From: Anaerolineae bacterium
GTDB taxonomy: Bacteria; Chloroflexota; Anaerolineae; Aggregatilineales; J027
Length of the DNA: 64,000 bases
Direction: 5' to 3'
Assembly: GCA_019913005.1 (NCBI GenBank)
Contig: JAIOHL010000282.1
Coordinates: forward strand, 1 to 64,000
A model generated the notes under the pieces. It worked only from the letters and a program-made list of their open reading frames with translations, was not told the origin of the DNA and made no database searches. The position numbers were made by a program, and so were the translations under genes. Of this stretch, positions 41,827-50,319 are shown in pieces; positions within the stretch are counted from its first letter, which is position 1, and every line of letters begins with the position of its first letter.

Positions 41827-42922
41827 GCATCTCCCGATAGACGGCCACTGTTTGGGCGGCAATTTGAGCCTGTGTGAAGTTTTCTAAGATGCGCTGGCGA
41901 CCCTGTTTCCCTAGTGTGGTACAAAAATCTCGGTCTTCCATTAACTGACGCAAATGACAGGCGAGTTGCTGAACATCATTTTCGGGAAATATCAACCCCG
42001 CATGGCCCACCACATCAGGAATCGCCGCGCTATTGGAACCGATCACCGCCACCTCACTTGCCATCGCTTCAATAATCACCCGTCCATACTGTTCTTTCCA
42101 ATTGGGCAAGGTTCGTGAAGGGATGACGAGGGCATCTAGTTGTTGAAGATGGGATGGCATCTCGACGGATGGCACAAGCCCAACAAATTCAACCCTATCT
42201 GCGATGTTTAAGCGTGTGGCATGTTGTTCTAGTCGGTTCCGTTCTGGCCCACCCCCGATAATTTTGAGTCGCCAATCCAAATCCGTCAGGGTGGCAAGGG
42301 CATTTAACAATAAATCCACGCCTTTTTCGGGTACAAGTCGCCCCGCAAAACCAATCATAAAGGGGATATGTTGGAGAGCACGTTGAACAGGGGTGAATAA
42401 TTCTGGGTCAACGCCGAATTGTGGAATAACCGCCATCTTGCCTTGATAGCCCTTGATGCGCCAGACCTCGGCGGCGCTTTCTGTACCCACCAGCGCGTAA
42501 TCTACAGAGCGAAGGGCTGTTTGTTCCATCCATGAAAAAGGGGGGGGATAGCGCCGAGCAATGTTCTGCCAAGAAAAAAAGAGCGTTTTGGCTTCTGTCT
42601 GGCGGGTTGCCCGCAGCGCCAACCATGTCGCCAGATTATAAGGTTCTTCATCTATATGCACGATGTCGGGCTGGAAATCATAAAGCTGTTTGGTAAATTC
42701 AGGATAGTAATGCAAGTGAAAATTTCCATTCAAGCGCATCGGGGTCACGGTCAGCTCATAACCTTCAGTAAAAACCCGCTCCAATTGGGTTTCACCGCGC
42801 TCATCTTTCCATGAGGGTGGGACGAGAACCCGTAAGGTTACATCAGGATGGCGTGCGATTTCTTCAAGTTTGCGCTGATAGATGCCAACAATGCAGGCTT
42901 TGGAAAGCATGAGGACGCGCAT
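41798..42922 (-). CDS. Glycosyltransferase family 4 (GT-B fold)
   Basis: The N-terminal domain begins MRVLMLSKACIVGIYQRKLE and includes QPDIVHIDEEPYNLATWLAL. The C-terminal, nucleotide-sugar-binding domain has IGFAGRLVPEKGVDLLLNAL, RLKIIGGGPERNRLEQHATR, DALVIPSRTLPNWKEQYGRV and the EX7E-like segment IIEAMASEVAVIGSNSAAIP. It transfers a sugar to a lipid, protein or polysaccharide. The acceptor cannot be told. No other cell-wall sugar gene is adjacent, so it probably acts alone or with genes elsewhere. Confidence 0.9.
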   Translation of the reverse strand: MRVLMLSKACIVGIYQRKLEEIARHPDVTLRVLVPPSWKDERGETQLERVFTEGYELTVTPMRLNGNFHLHYYPEFTKQLYDFQPDIVHIDEEPYNLATWLALRATRQTEAKTLFFSWQNIARRYPPPFSWMEQTALRSVDYALVGTESAAEVWRIKGYQGKMAVIPQFGVDPELFTPVQRALQHIPFMIGFAGRLVPEKGVDLLLNALATLTDLDWRLKIIGGGPERNRLEQHATRLNIADRVEFVGLVPSVEMPSHLQQLDALVIPSRTLPNWKEQYGRVIIEAMASEVAVIGSNSAAIPDVVGHAGLIFPENDVQQLACHLRQLMEDRDFCTTLGKQGRQRILENFTQAQIAAQTVAVYREMLNSARNGGA

Positions 42923-43035
42923 GGGCGCTCCTTACAATAGTTCACGGTTAAGACGCGCCACATACAATACGGCCTGAGTAGGCGCTTGTCAACAGAGGGG
43001 TGGAAATTTACGAAATTTGGTTTTTGGTCTCAGCC

Positions 43036-43069
43036 AATTGGGTAGAGGCTGTTTGTCCCCTACCCAATT
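43036..43069. terminator. Hairpin behind rsgA
   Basis: AATTGGGTAG (43036-43045) pairs perfectly with CTACCCAATT (43060-43069) around a 14-base loop. It lies 8 bases after the rsgA stop codon. On the minus strand no clean T-run follows. Confidence 0.65.
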
Positions 43070-43076
43070 CCAGAGG

Positions 43077-44051
43077 TTAACCGTCGCGCATTTTTAGATA
43101 ACTGTGATAACGCGATTCGGCAATCTTTGCCTGCTCCACTGCCTCGATAATCGCGCAGCCGGGTTCGCTGGTATGGGTGCATCTCATCCCAAAATGGCAC
43201 GCACCAATCAGTGGACGCATCTCACGGAAAAGATAGGCAAAATCTTCCTCTATCTCGGTTGACCAGATGCCAAATTCGCGCATTCCGGGAGTATCCACAA
43301 TCCCTCCGCCGACTTGGAGGGGAAACATCTCTTGATGGGTGGTTGTATGTTTACCTTTCCCCGTGCGCTGATTGACTTCATTGACCCTCAAGCCGAGGCC
43401 GGGTTCAATCGCATTGAGCAAACTGGTTTTGCCAACTCCCGATTTGCCCACAAACACCGAGATTTTTCCGCTGAGGGTTTCTCGAAATTCGTCCAACCCC
43501 TGCGATTGGGCTGTACTAGTGAGATAGACCGGATAGCCAATCTGTTGATAAATCTCAATCTCGGCAGGGGGAGCATCTAGCAAGTCCATTTTGGTGATAC
43601 AGATCACGGCTGGGATTTCGGCGATTTCTGCTGTCGCTAAGTAGCGATCCAGCATATTCCATTTAGGTGCAGGATTCGCTGCTGCAAACACTGGAATAAT
43701 CAGGTCAACGTTAGCGACAATAACCTGTTCAAGCGGTTTCTGGCTTCCACGATCTTTAGGATCGGCGGCCAAGCGCGACAATTTATTGCGGCGGGCTAAC
43801 ACCTCTACGATCATACCGGTTCCGTCGCCTGAATCCGACAAGATAACCGTGTCTCCAATAGCAATGGGGTCAACACTCTGAATGTCGTCAACGGCCATTA
43901 CACGCTTGCTGGCTGAAGATGGGTCAGAATGCCCAAACAGGTAGACGAGGTTCTTCCGCAGTTTACTAGAAATAGTACAGACCAAGACTTGGTCATCCGT
44001 ATGAACGGTATAGCTACCAATGGTTTTTTTGAATACTGTCCCTTGTATCAT
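43077..44051 (-). CDS. rsgA: Ribosome small-subunit-dependent GTPase RsgA
   Basis: An OB-fold N-terminal domain (residues about 1-95) leads into a circularly permuted GTPase. The G4 site is ICITKMDLLD, G1 is FVGKSGVGKTSLLNAIEPGL, and G3 is VDTPGMREFGIW; the permuted order G4-G1-G3 is a hallmark. The zinc-binding C-terminal part has GACHFGMRCTHTSEPGCAII. RsgA helps late 30S subunit maturation. A short possible leader peptide and nested hairpins lie 130-200 bases upstream. Confidence 0.95.
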   Translation of the reverse strand: MIQGTVFKKTIGSYTVHTDDQVLVCTISSKLRKNLVYLFGHSDPSSASKRVMAVDDIQSVDPIAIGDTVILSDSGDGTGMIVEVLARRNKLSRLAADPKDRGSQKPLEQVIVANVDLIIPVFAAANPAPKWNMLDRYLATAEIAEIPAVICITKMDLLDAPPAEIEIYQQIGYPVYLTSTAQSQGLDEFRETLSGKISVFVGKSGVGKTSLLNAIEPGLGLRVNEVNQRTGKGKHTTTHQEMFPLQVGGGIVDTPGMREFGIWSTEIEEDFAYLFREMRPLIGACHFGMRCTHTSEPGCAIIEAVEQAKIAESRYHSYLKMRDG

Positions 44052-44180
44052 GGGGATTCCTTGAACTTAGGGCAAATGTGTCAATATGAAAAACGAGGCA
44101 CGCAGTCATAGAACCCAAAAGGGTCGCCGCGTCCGCCGGACACATTCTGATGTGGTGAGGTTTAGTCTGGGAGTAGAGGA

Positions 44181-44246
44181 CTAAAACACTGCGGAATCAG
44201 AAGGCACGCCGGGAATGATTACAAGTGGGACATTGACAATTCTCAT
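44181..44246 (-). CDS. Possible 21-residue leader peptide upstream of rsgA
   Basis: ATG at 44246 follows a very strong AAGGAGG site at 6-base spacing. The peptide reads MRIVNVPLVIIPGVPSDSAV plus F and stops at 44181. Its stop codon lies inside a hairpin (TTTAGTC 44161-44167 with GACTAAA 44179-44185), which is nested in TTCTGAT (44145-44151) with ATCAGAA (44196-44202). This layout is like a leader-peptide attenuator for rsgA, but it might also be a chance opening. Confidence 0.35.
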   Translation of the reverse strand: MRIVNVPLVIIPGVPSDSAVF

Positions 44247-44360
44247 AACACGCCTCCTTGCTAAATATCTTTGTGGAATTTGCTCTACCGTATCACAAAC
44301 AATTGGAATATGTCAATCAAGAACAGTACCTATGGGGATTTGGGATTTGCGTGATTGGTA

Positions 44361-44366
44361 TATAAT
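44361..44366 (+). promoter_or_regulatory. Extended -10 box of a probable leaderless gene
   Basis: TGGTA then TATAAT (44361-44366) lies only 11 bases before the GTG start at 44378. A -35 box TTTGGG (44339-44344) is weak. The transcript should start at about 44373, almost at the start codon. Confidence 0.5.
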
Positions 44367-44377
44367 CCCCTTAACAC

Positions 44378-44809
44378 GTGTTATTGACCCGCCCTGACTT
44401 TGAAGGATGTGTAGAGTTGGGTATCTATACGTCGGCAGCAAGTGAAATATTGGATCGCTTATGGGATAACTATGAAGGCTTTGCCGCCTATTTCCATGTG
44501 CGAGATGTCAGTCTGCGTGATCTAGGGCATCTTCTTGAAGAAGTGTTTGTGCCAGCCTATCTGCATGTAAAAAGTAACCTAGACCGGGGCACCTTACATT
44601 CGCTTAACCATGAAATTACCGAAAATGTGTTGGGTGGGTTGCTGAACAAGCCCGGTTTCCGGGATCTGTGGAATGAATGGGATGATCATACCCGTCAAAC
44701 ATTTTTGCAGGAGCCAGTTGAAGAATTGTTAGGCCGGATTTTATTTGAAGAATATGCCGAGCAATTTGCGCGGGTTTTTATTGCCGCTTATGAGAGTCAT
44801 CGAGCTTGA
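44378..44809 (+). CDS. Hypothetical protein (143 aa), probably leaderless
   Basis: The GTG at 44378 is used if the mRNA starts at about 44373 as the -10 box suggests. The protein is acidic and helical: AASEILDRLWDNYEGFAAYF, HVRDVSLRDLGHLLEEVFVP, GLLNKPGFRDLWNEWDDHTR, then LLGRILFEEYAEQFARVFIA. There is no signal peptide or Cys cluster. I recognise no family. It is read toward a long AT-rich gap and the tandem-NYN gene, which is probably a separate transcript. Confidence 0.65.
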   Translation: MLLTRPDFEGCVELGIYTSAASEILDRLWDNYEGFAAYFHVRDVSLRDLGHLLEEVFVPAYLHVKSNLDRGTLHSLNHEITENVLGGLLNKPGFRDLWNEWDDHTRQTFLQEPVEELLGRILFEEYAEQFARVFIAAYESHRA

Positions 44810-45160
44810 AAAAATTTCTCAAATAAATATTGTGCAAATTGTTCCAAGCGCTTGTATTTCAGGTAGAACAAAGCTACAATAAAAATGTTATTCTGGGGAA
44901 GAATTGAATAAATATTTAGGAATTTTGAAACAATTGTTGCATTGGAAAATAACAAAGTGTTTTCGCCAAAAATGCTTGGGAAAACTTGCTATAAATCCGC
45001 AAAAAATTAAATTAATTAAAGTGTCGGGTATTCTCTCTAGCTCTACAAATTGTTATCACTTCCCTTATCAGAAATGTACTGATTTAGGAATTTAGCCTTT
45101 TAAAAAATTTCTTTAAGGCGGAAAGATTAAACGGGGTCGTTCGCGGCCCAAGGATAGAAA
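44810..45160. other. AT-rich intergenic region, no gene seen
   Basis: About 350 AT-rich bases. One short opening at 44904-45095 has no ribosome site and an odd, Lys/Cys-rich composition, so it is not called. The region probably holds the promoter of the tandem-NYN gene. No strong hairpin, dyad or RNA gene was recognised. Confidence 0.5.
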
Positions 45161-47263
45161 ATGACGGCATACTTAATTGTTGATGTGGATGACTTACTGG
45201 CCCGACTGCACGAGAAAAACCTCGCGCTTGATTTACATGAAGTCGCTACAGCGTTGCGAAATGGGGCCACCCTTGCGTCTGGTTTGATGAGTGCTGATGA
45301 ATTAGTAGCCGTGGCTGCTGCTGATTGGAATCGTCATAGTTTGATGCCGGGGCGTATTACTCCTAATATTCAACAGATTTTCGTTACCACAGGCTTTGAC
45401 ATCTTTAATGTACCAGAACGTGCATTTTTGGTAGATGCGCTGGTCGTCCACTATTTTGCCGACTCGGATGTAGTGGATGAACTTGTTCTTGTTACCACGC
45501 GGGCTGATTTTGCGGGACTGCGTTCAAGAGTCAATTTACGTCCCCACACCCGTGTGCGAGTTTGGAGCGACCAAGCACCGGAAGTCAACAACATCATTTT
45601 CCAACCGCTTGAAACTATCTTGGGCATCCCCACCAAAACCGTCTCAATGTACATTGACTTCGAGAATATCACGATTGGCCTAAATGAGCAGGGCTACATC
45701 ATTGACATGGATCGGTTGATTGACTCAATGGTGCGGCAGGCACGGGCACATGGGCGTGTAGCCCGTATGGCGGCTTATGCCCCTTGGGGTCAACGCGGCA
45801 GTTTACCCCCATTGGTGGATACTCAGGGGCGGGAAGTGTCTGATGATGTCCCAAGTCGTTTGGCATTATCAAATATTGACCCGGTGTTTAATTTGCCGGG
45901 TAAAAATAGCGCCGATATGCGGATTGCCAAAGATGTCTTGGCCGACAGCTCGTTATCCGGCAGTTCGGATATTTTCATAGTCGCCAGCGGAGACCGTGAT
46001 TTTAACGATGTGTTTGGGGCACTCCGCGCACGCGGCAAGCAGGTCATTGTGTGGGGGGTGCATGGCAGCACCAGTCGCCTCTTGGAAAATAACCCCGCTA
46101 TCCTGTTGGAATATCTGGATGACTTTACTCACTTTCAGCGCCATACTGAACTGGGCCAGATTTATGAAGATGCGACCCGCGACGCAGGTGGCGAAGCGTT
46201 GGCGTTCCGTCCCTCTCAATGGTCAAGCGTGGTGCTGCAATGCGACTTGCTGCAAGCCGAACGCCCCCGCTCTCCTCTGACCCTCGACGATTTGACCGAT
46301 CAATTGGTAGAAGTGCATACCGTTACTAGTTCAGCGCGTGGCGAAGAATTGCTTAAACAGGCCGAAGGGCTTGGCTTGCTGCGAATCAATCACGATAACA
46401 TCGTGACCATCAATGACCAACATCAAATTGTCAGCATTACGCGGCTGATCCGTGACCGAATTGTGCATCGGGTTGCGAATACACTCAGCGTGCGGAATTG
46501 GGAGTACGTCAATTATGGATTTTTGCTGAAGGGCATCAGTATGGATTTGGATTTAAACGGCCCCGGCATGAACCTTGATGATAATTGGCGCTCAGAATGG
46601 ATTGACGCGCTGGTACGTGAAGGTATTTTGGTGCGCGAACTGGTAGCCCATCGCCATAATCCCGAAGATTTAGTGCCCGTTATCCAACTGCCCGAAAAAT
46701 CGGCGGCGGTGCAGCAGTATCGGCCTACCACCGAAGACCCTGAGGTCGAGGTGCCGGCGACGGATTTGGAAATCCAAGAGATGATGTATCGCGTCGTGGT
46801 CAGTGTCGAGCAGTTCACCAGCTTCCGGAAGTTTGAATGGTGTCCGCTGGGCAGCCTACATAAGCGCTTACGGGCTTTTGATTCTGGCACAGCCTTTCAG
46901 CGTGCGGTTGAAGTGATGATGGAAGATGGGGCGGTGCTCATCAACGAATATGAAAACCCGCAGAGCAACTATCACACCAAAGGCATTTCGCTGGTGATGG
47001 ATTCGCCATCTGTACAGCGCGTTCTGCTAGAACGGGATGCGTTTGTGCGGATGCTGCTCGACCTCTATCAACAGCACATCCCGATTACCGCCGGGGCGAT
47101 TCAGGCTTCGACGGGTTTGGACTCCGACGTGCTTCAGATGTGGATTTCGATTATGGAAATTGAAAACATCCTCAATTTGGTGCCGGGGCACACCGATTTA
47201 TACAGCCTATTCCGCACCCACCACACCGTCAATTTGATTGCCGAGAAATACGGCATCGAATAA
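45161..47263 (+). CDS. Tandem-NYN (PIN-like) putative ribonuclease with winged-helix tail, 700 aa
   Basis: Residues about 1-160 resemble a NYN/PIN fold (MTAYLIVDVDDLLARLHEKN and VDELVLVTTRADFAGL) with a changed active site. A second, complete NYN domain spans about 160-325: VSMYIDFENITIGLNEQG, NSADMRIAKDVLADSSLSGS and FIVASGDRDFNDVFGALRAR, carrying all acidic residues of LabA/DUF88-type nucleases. The last 375 residues look like two or three winged-helix units (for example LTLDDLTDQLVEVHTVTSSA, FRKFEWCPLGSLHKRLRAFD and AGAIQASTGLDSDVLQMWIS). It is predicted to cut RNA, with the winged helices for binding. Two NYN units plus such a long tail is unusual. Confidence 0.8.
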   Translation: MTAYLIVDVDDLLARLHEKNLALDLHEVATALRNGATLASGLMSADELVAVAAADWNRHSLMPGRITPNIQQIFVTTGFDIFNVPERAFLVDALVVHYFADSDVVDELVLVTTRADFAGLRSRVNLRPHTRVRVWSDQAPEVNNIIFQPLETILGIPTKTVSMYIDFENITIGLNEQGYIIDMDRLIDSMVRQARAHGRVARMAAYAPWGQRGSLPPLVDTQGREVSDDVPSRLALSNIDPVFNLPGKNSADMRIAKDVLADSSLSGSSDIFIVASGDRDFNDVFGALRARGKQVIVWGVHGSTSRLLENNPAILLEYLDDFTHFQRHTELGQIYEDATRDAGGEALAFRPSQWSSVVLQCDLLQAERPRSPLTLDDLTDQLVEVHTVTSSARGEELLKQAEGLGLLRINHDNIVTINDQHQIVSITRLIRDRIVHRVANTLSVRNWEYVNYGFLLKGISMDLDLNGPGMNLDDNWRSEWIDALVREGILVRELVAHRHNPEDLVPVIQLPEKSAAVQQYRPTTEDPEVEVPATDLEIQEMMYRVVVSVEQFTSFRKFEWCPLGSLHKRLRAFDSGTAFQRAVEVMMEDGAVLINEYENPQSNYHTKGISLVMDSPSVQRVLLERDAFVRMLLDLYQQHIPITAGAIQASTGLDSDVLQMWISIMEIENILNLVPGHTDLYSLFRTHHTVNLIAEKYGIE

Positions 47264-47269
47264 ATCAAA

Positions 47270-47296
47270 AAGGGCAGTCTAACTAAGGCTGCCCTT
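47270..47296. terminator. Bidirectional terminator
   Basis: AAGGGCAG (47270-47277) pairs with CTGCCCTT (47289-47296) around an 11-base loop, with an A-run before and TTC after. It lies between the stops of the NYN and proS genes and can serve both. Confidence 0.8.
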
Positions 47297-47319
47297 CTGA
47301 ATATTCCCTTGTTGAAAAA

Positions 47320-48789
47320 TCAATACGCTTTCGCAAAATAGGCCATACGTTGGGCGGGCTGACCCGTGACAATATCCGGCCCTGTTTGACCGGAGTAGGG
47401 TTGTTCGAGAGGGAAACAGCGGCTGACGGCCTGATTGTCGGCTTTGATTTTTTCCTCGGTTTCCTTATCCCCCCCGAACCATGTTAAGGCCCAACGCCCC
47501 GCCGCAATGACCTCGCGGAATTGGTCATAATTACTGACGACCTCGACCAGATTGGCGTCGCGGAATTCGGTGGCCTGTCGCAGCATGTTGTGGTGGATGT
47601 CGGTCAAGAGGTCGCTGATACGCGCCGCCAGACCGTCTTGGCTGACAAACTGCTTGCCTTCTTTGCCGGGGACATCCCGCCGCGCCATCGCCACAGAGCC
47701 TTTTTCGACATCTTTCGGCCCGATTTCGATACGTACCGGAACGCCACGCATCTCCCAATCGTTATATTTGAAACCGGGGGAAAGATTTTCACGGCGATCT
47801 ACTGTCACACGCAGACCAGCCGCCGCCAATGATTGCTGCACGCGATCCACCACTGGCGAGACCAACGCTTTTTCATCGTCGTTTTTGAAAATCGGCACAA
47901 TCACCGCCTGAATTGGAGCGAGGCGGGGGGGCATCCGCAGGCCCTTGTCGTCGCCGTGTGTCATGATAATCGCGCCAATCATGCGGGTACTCATGCCCCA
48001 TGAGGTCGTCCAGCAATGCTGCCATTCGTTGTTGACATCGGTATATTGGATGTTGAAGGCTTTGGCGAAATTCTGACCGAGGTTGTGGCTCGTGCCCGAT
48101 TGCAGGGCCTTGCCATCGCCCATCATGCCCTCGATGGAATAACTGTGCAGTGCCCCAGCGAATTTCTCTTGATTGGATTTTTGCCCACGAATAACCGGGA
48201 TGGCGGCTTCATTGACAGCGAAATCGGTGTAGACATCCAACATCTGGATGGTTTCGGCTTCGGCGTCCTCATAGGTGGCGTGGGCAGTATGACCCTCCTG
48301 CCACAAAAACTCAGTGGTGCGGAGGAAGGGGCGGGTGCGTTTTTCCCAGCGAACGACATTGGCCCATTGATTGAGCAGCATAGGCAAGTCACGATAGGAT
48401 TGAATCCAGCGCGACATAGCCTCGCCGATAATTGTTTCGCTGGTGGGGCGCACTACATAGGGTTCGGCTAATTGTTCGCCACCAGCATGTGTCACGACTG
48501 CCAATTCGGGTGAAAATCCTTCGACATGCTCCGCCTCTTTGGTCAAAAAACTAAGGGGGATAAACAGCGGGAAATAGGCATTTTGATGGCCTGTTGCCTT
48601 AAACCGTTTATCAAGGCCAGCGCGAATCCCTTCCCACAATTCATACCCATAGGGCTTGATAATCATGCAGCCGCGTACCGGGGTTTTATCGGGGGCATCC
48701 ACCAAGTCGGCGCGGACTACAATTTCGTTATACCACGCGGAAAAATCTTCACTGCGTGGCGTGACTGCTAGATTTGCCAATGCAAACAC
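47320..48789 (-). CDS. proS: Prolyl-tRNA synthetase, archaeal/eukaryotic type (ProS type 3)
   Basis: The class II catalytic core has GCMIIKPYGYELWEGIRAGL, VRPTSETIIGEAMSRWIQSY (motif region), VVRWEKRTRPFLRTTEFLWQ with motif 2, and the His-rich loop EGHTAHATYEDAE. The anticodon-binding domain has APIQAVIVPIFKNDDEKALV and a C-terminal zinc-type extension ending in YFAKAY. The final Tyr and the lack of an editing insert are hallmarks of type 3 ProRS. The enzyme charges tRNA-Pro. It is a single gene with a shared terminator behind it and a hairpin in its upstream region. Confidence 0.95.
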   Translation of the reverse strand: MFALANLAVTPRSEDFSAWYNEIVVRADLVDAPDKTPVRGCMIIKPYGYELWEGIRAGLDKRFKATGHQNAYFPLFIPLSFLTKEAEHVEGFSPELAVVTHAGGEQLAEPYVVRPTSETIIGEAMSRWIQSYRDLPMLLNQWANVVRWEKRTRPFLRTTEFLWQEGHTAHATYEDAEAETIQMLDVYTDFAVNEAAIPVIRGQKSNQEKFAGALHSYSIEGMMGDGKALQSGTSHNLGQNFAKAFNIQYTDVNNEWQHCWTTSWGMSTRMIGAIIMTHGDDKGLRMPPRLAPIQAVIVPIFKNDDEKALVSPVVDRVQQSLAAAGLRVTVDRRENLSPGFKYNDWEMRGVPVRIEIGPKDVEKGSVAMARRDVPGKEGKQFVSQDGLAARISDLLTDIHHNMLRQATEFRDANLVEVVSNYDQFREVIAAGRWALTWFGGDKETEEKIKADNQAVSRCFPLEQPYSGQTGPDIVTGQPAQRMAYFAKAY

Positions 48790-48900
48790 TCCTTAAAAAT
48801 CACAACAAAAATAGAATGGTACTTGCACCATTTCAGGTTGTTTTCGCAGATATACGGCGGATATAGAACGGCTCAACATTTTACCATAGACTTTAAAAAT

Positions 48901-48939
48901 CTCTCAGGATAGCTCTCAAGATGACCTCTGAGAGTTTTT
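48901..48939. terminator. Hairpin with T-runs in the proS/HMG-CoA reductase divergent region
   Basis: CTCTCAG (48901-48907) pairs with CTGAGAG (48928-48934). A5 precedes the stem and T5 follows it (48935-48939), so it looks like an intrinsic terminator on both strands. It lies between two divergent starts, where it could act as an attenuator for either gene. No T-box sequence was seen. Confidence 0.55.
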
Positions 48940-48994
48940 GATAGTCTTTTAGAATAGGATATGAATCATTCAATTTACGTGAGGAGTTGTCGCG

Positions 48995-50299
48995 TTGGAA
49001 AATCAACGCTCATCCCGCCTACCGGGGTTCTATCAAAAATCACTGCCTGAACGCATTGGCATCATCGCGAAATGGGTTGGGCTAAGCCAAGCCGAACAAG
49101 CCATTCTGGAAAATGCGACGGGTCTATCCCCGCAGCAAGTTAACCAGATGGTCGAAAATGCGCTGGGGGTATATGGGTTGCCGTTGGGGGTCGCCACCAA
49201 TTTTCAAATCAACGGCAAAGATTATCTCATCCCGATGGTGATTGAAGAACCGAGCGTCGTGGCGGCCTGCTCATTCGCGGCGAGGATGGCTCGCAGTGGA
49301 GGTGGTTTTACGACTTCGAGCGACGAACCGGTCATGATTGGGCAAATCCAAGTATTGGATGTCGAAAATTTGCAGGTGGCGGCGGATCAAATCCTTGCCG
49401 AACGGGAAAGCCTTTTAGCTTTGGTGAATGACCCCGACCTAACCATAATCAAGTTAGGGGGTGGGGGACGGGATATTGAGGTGCGTCAGTTTCGACAAAC
49501 AACAATCGGCCCGATGCTGGTGGTGGATTTGCTGTATGACACCCGCGATGCGATGGGCGCCAATGCGATCAATACCGCCTGCGAAAAATTGGCTCCGGCG
49601 ATTGAAAGAATCACAGGTGGCCGCGTCAATTTACGGATTTTGAGCAATTTGTCAGATCGGCGCAAGGCTACCGCTAGTTGCCTCATGACCACCGAAGCGC
49701 TGACCACCAAAAATATGCCGGGAGCGTTGGTTGCCAAATCCATTGTTGAGGCGGCGGTATTTGCCGAAGTTGACCCCTATCGTGCCACGACCCACAACAA
49801 GGGGGTCATGAATGGCGTTGATGCGGTGGTGATTGCAACTGGCAACGATTGGCGGGCTGTTGAAGCGGGCGCACATGCCTATGCGGCACGTGATGGACGT
49901 TATACCTCCATGACGCGCTGGTGGCAGGATGAAAACGGCAATCTGCGTGGGATGCTCACCTTGCCAATGGCGGTGGGGACGGTTGGCGGCGCGACCAAAG
50001 TCCACCCGACGGCCCAAATCGCTATGAAGATTTTAGGGGTGTCCAGTGCCCGCGAACTCGCCGAAGTCATTGTTTCGGTGGGGCTTGCCCAAAATTTTGC
50101 CGCGATTCGTGCGCTTGCCACCGAGGGCATCCAAGCAGGGCATATGGCGCTCCATGCCCGACAATTAGCATTGGCAGCGGGGGCGCAGGGTGAAATGGTC
50201 AATCGTATCGTAGAGACGATGATTGCCGAGGGCAACATTCGCTTAGATCGGGCGAAGTCGCTTGTCAAAGCCGTCCTCGATAAACCGAATCTGGCTTAA
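48995..50299 (+). CDS. mvaA: Hydroxymethylglutaryl-CoA reductase (class II type)
   Basis: The TTG start has GAGGAG 9 bases upstream. The protein follows the class II pattern: RLPGFYQKSLPERIGII, IPMVIEEPSVVAACSFAARM with the catalytic Glu, LLYDTRDAMGANAINTACEK, VIATGNDWRAVEAGAHAYAA with Lys/Asp region neighbours and a His-containing end. It reduces HMG-CoA to mevalonate, or does the reverse in degradation. The next gene encodes HMG-CoA synthase, so a biosynthetic mevalonate role is most likely here. The two genes are 20 bases apart. Confidence 0.93.
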   Translation: MENQRSSRLPGFYQKSLPERIGIIAKWVGLSQAEQAILENATGLSPQQVNQMVENALGVYGLPLGVATNFQINGKDYLIPMVIEEPSVVAACSFAARMARSGGGFTTSSDEPVMIGQIQVLDVENLQVAADQILAERESLLALVNDPDLTIIKLGGGGRDIEVRQFRQTTIGPMLVVDLLYDTRDAMGANAINTACEKLAPAIERITGGRVNLRILSNLSDRRKATASCLMTTEALTTKNMPGALVAKSIVEAAVFAEVDPYRATTHNKGVMNGVDAVVIATGNDWRAVEAGAHAYAARDGRYTSMTRWWQDENGNLRGMLTLPMAVGTVGGATKVHPTAQIAMKILGVSSARELAEVIVSVGLAQNFAAIRALATEGIQAGHMALHARQLALAAGAQGEMVNRIVETMIAEGNIRLDRAKSLVKAVLDKPNLA

Positions 50300-50319
50300 A
50301 TGGATAGATGGAGAAAGAC

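Noticed and set aside
44060-44360. A tRNA or small stable RNA gene upstream of rsgA
   Set aside because: The nested stems do not form a cloverleaf and there is no CCA-type acceptor or T-loop sequence. A leader structure is the better reading.
44904-45095. Open frame of 63 codons in the AT-rich gap before the tandem-NYN gene
   Set aside because: No ribosome site, Lys/Cys/Ile-rich with no domain pattern, consistent with chance in AT-rich DNA.
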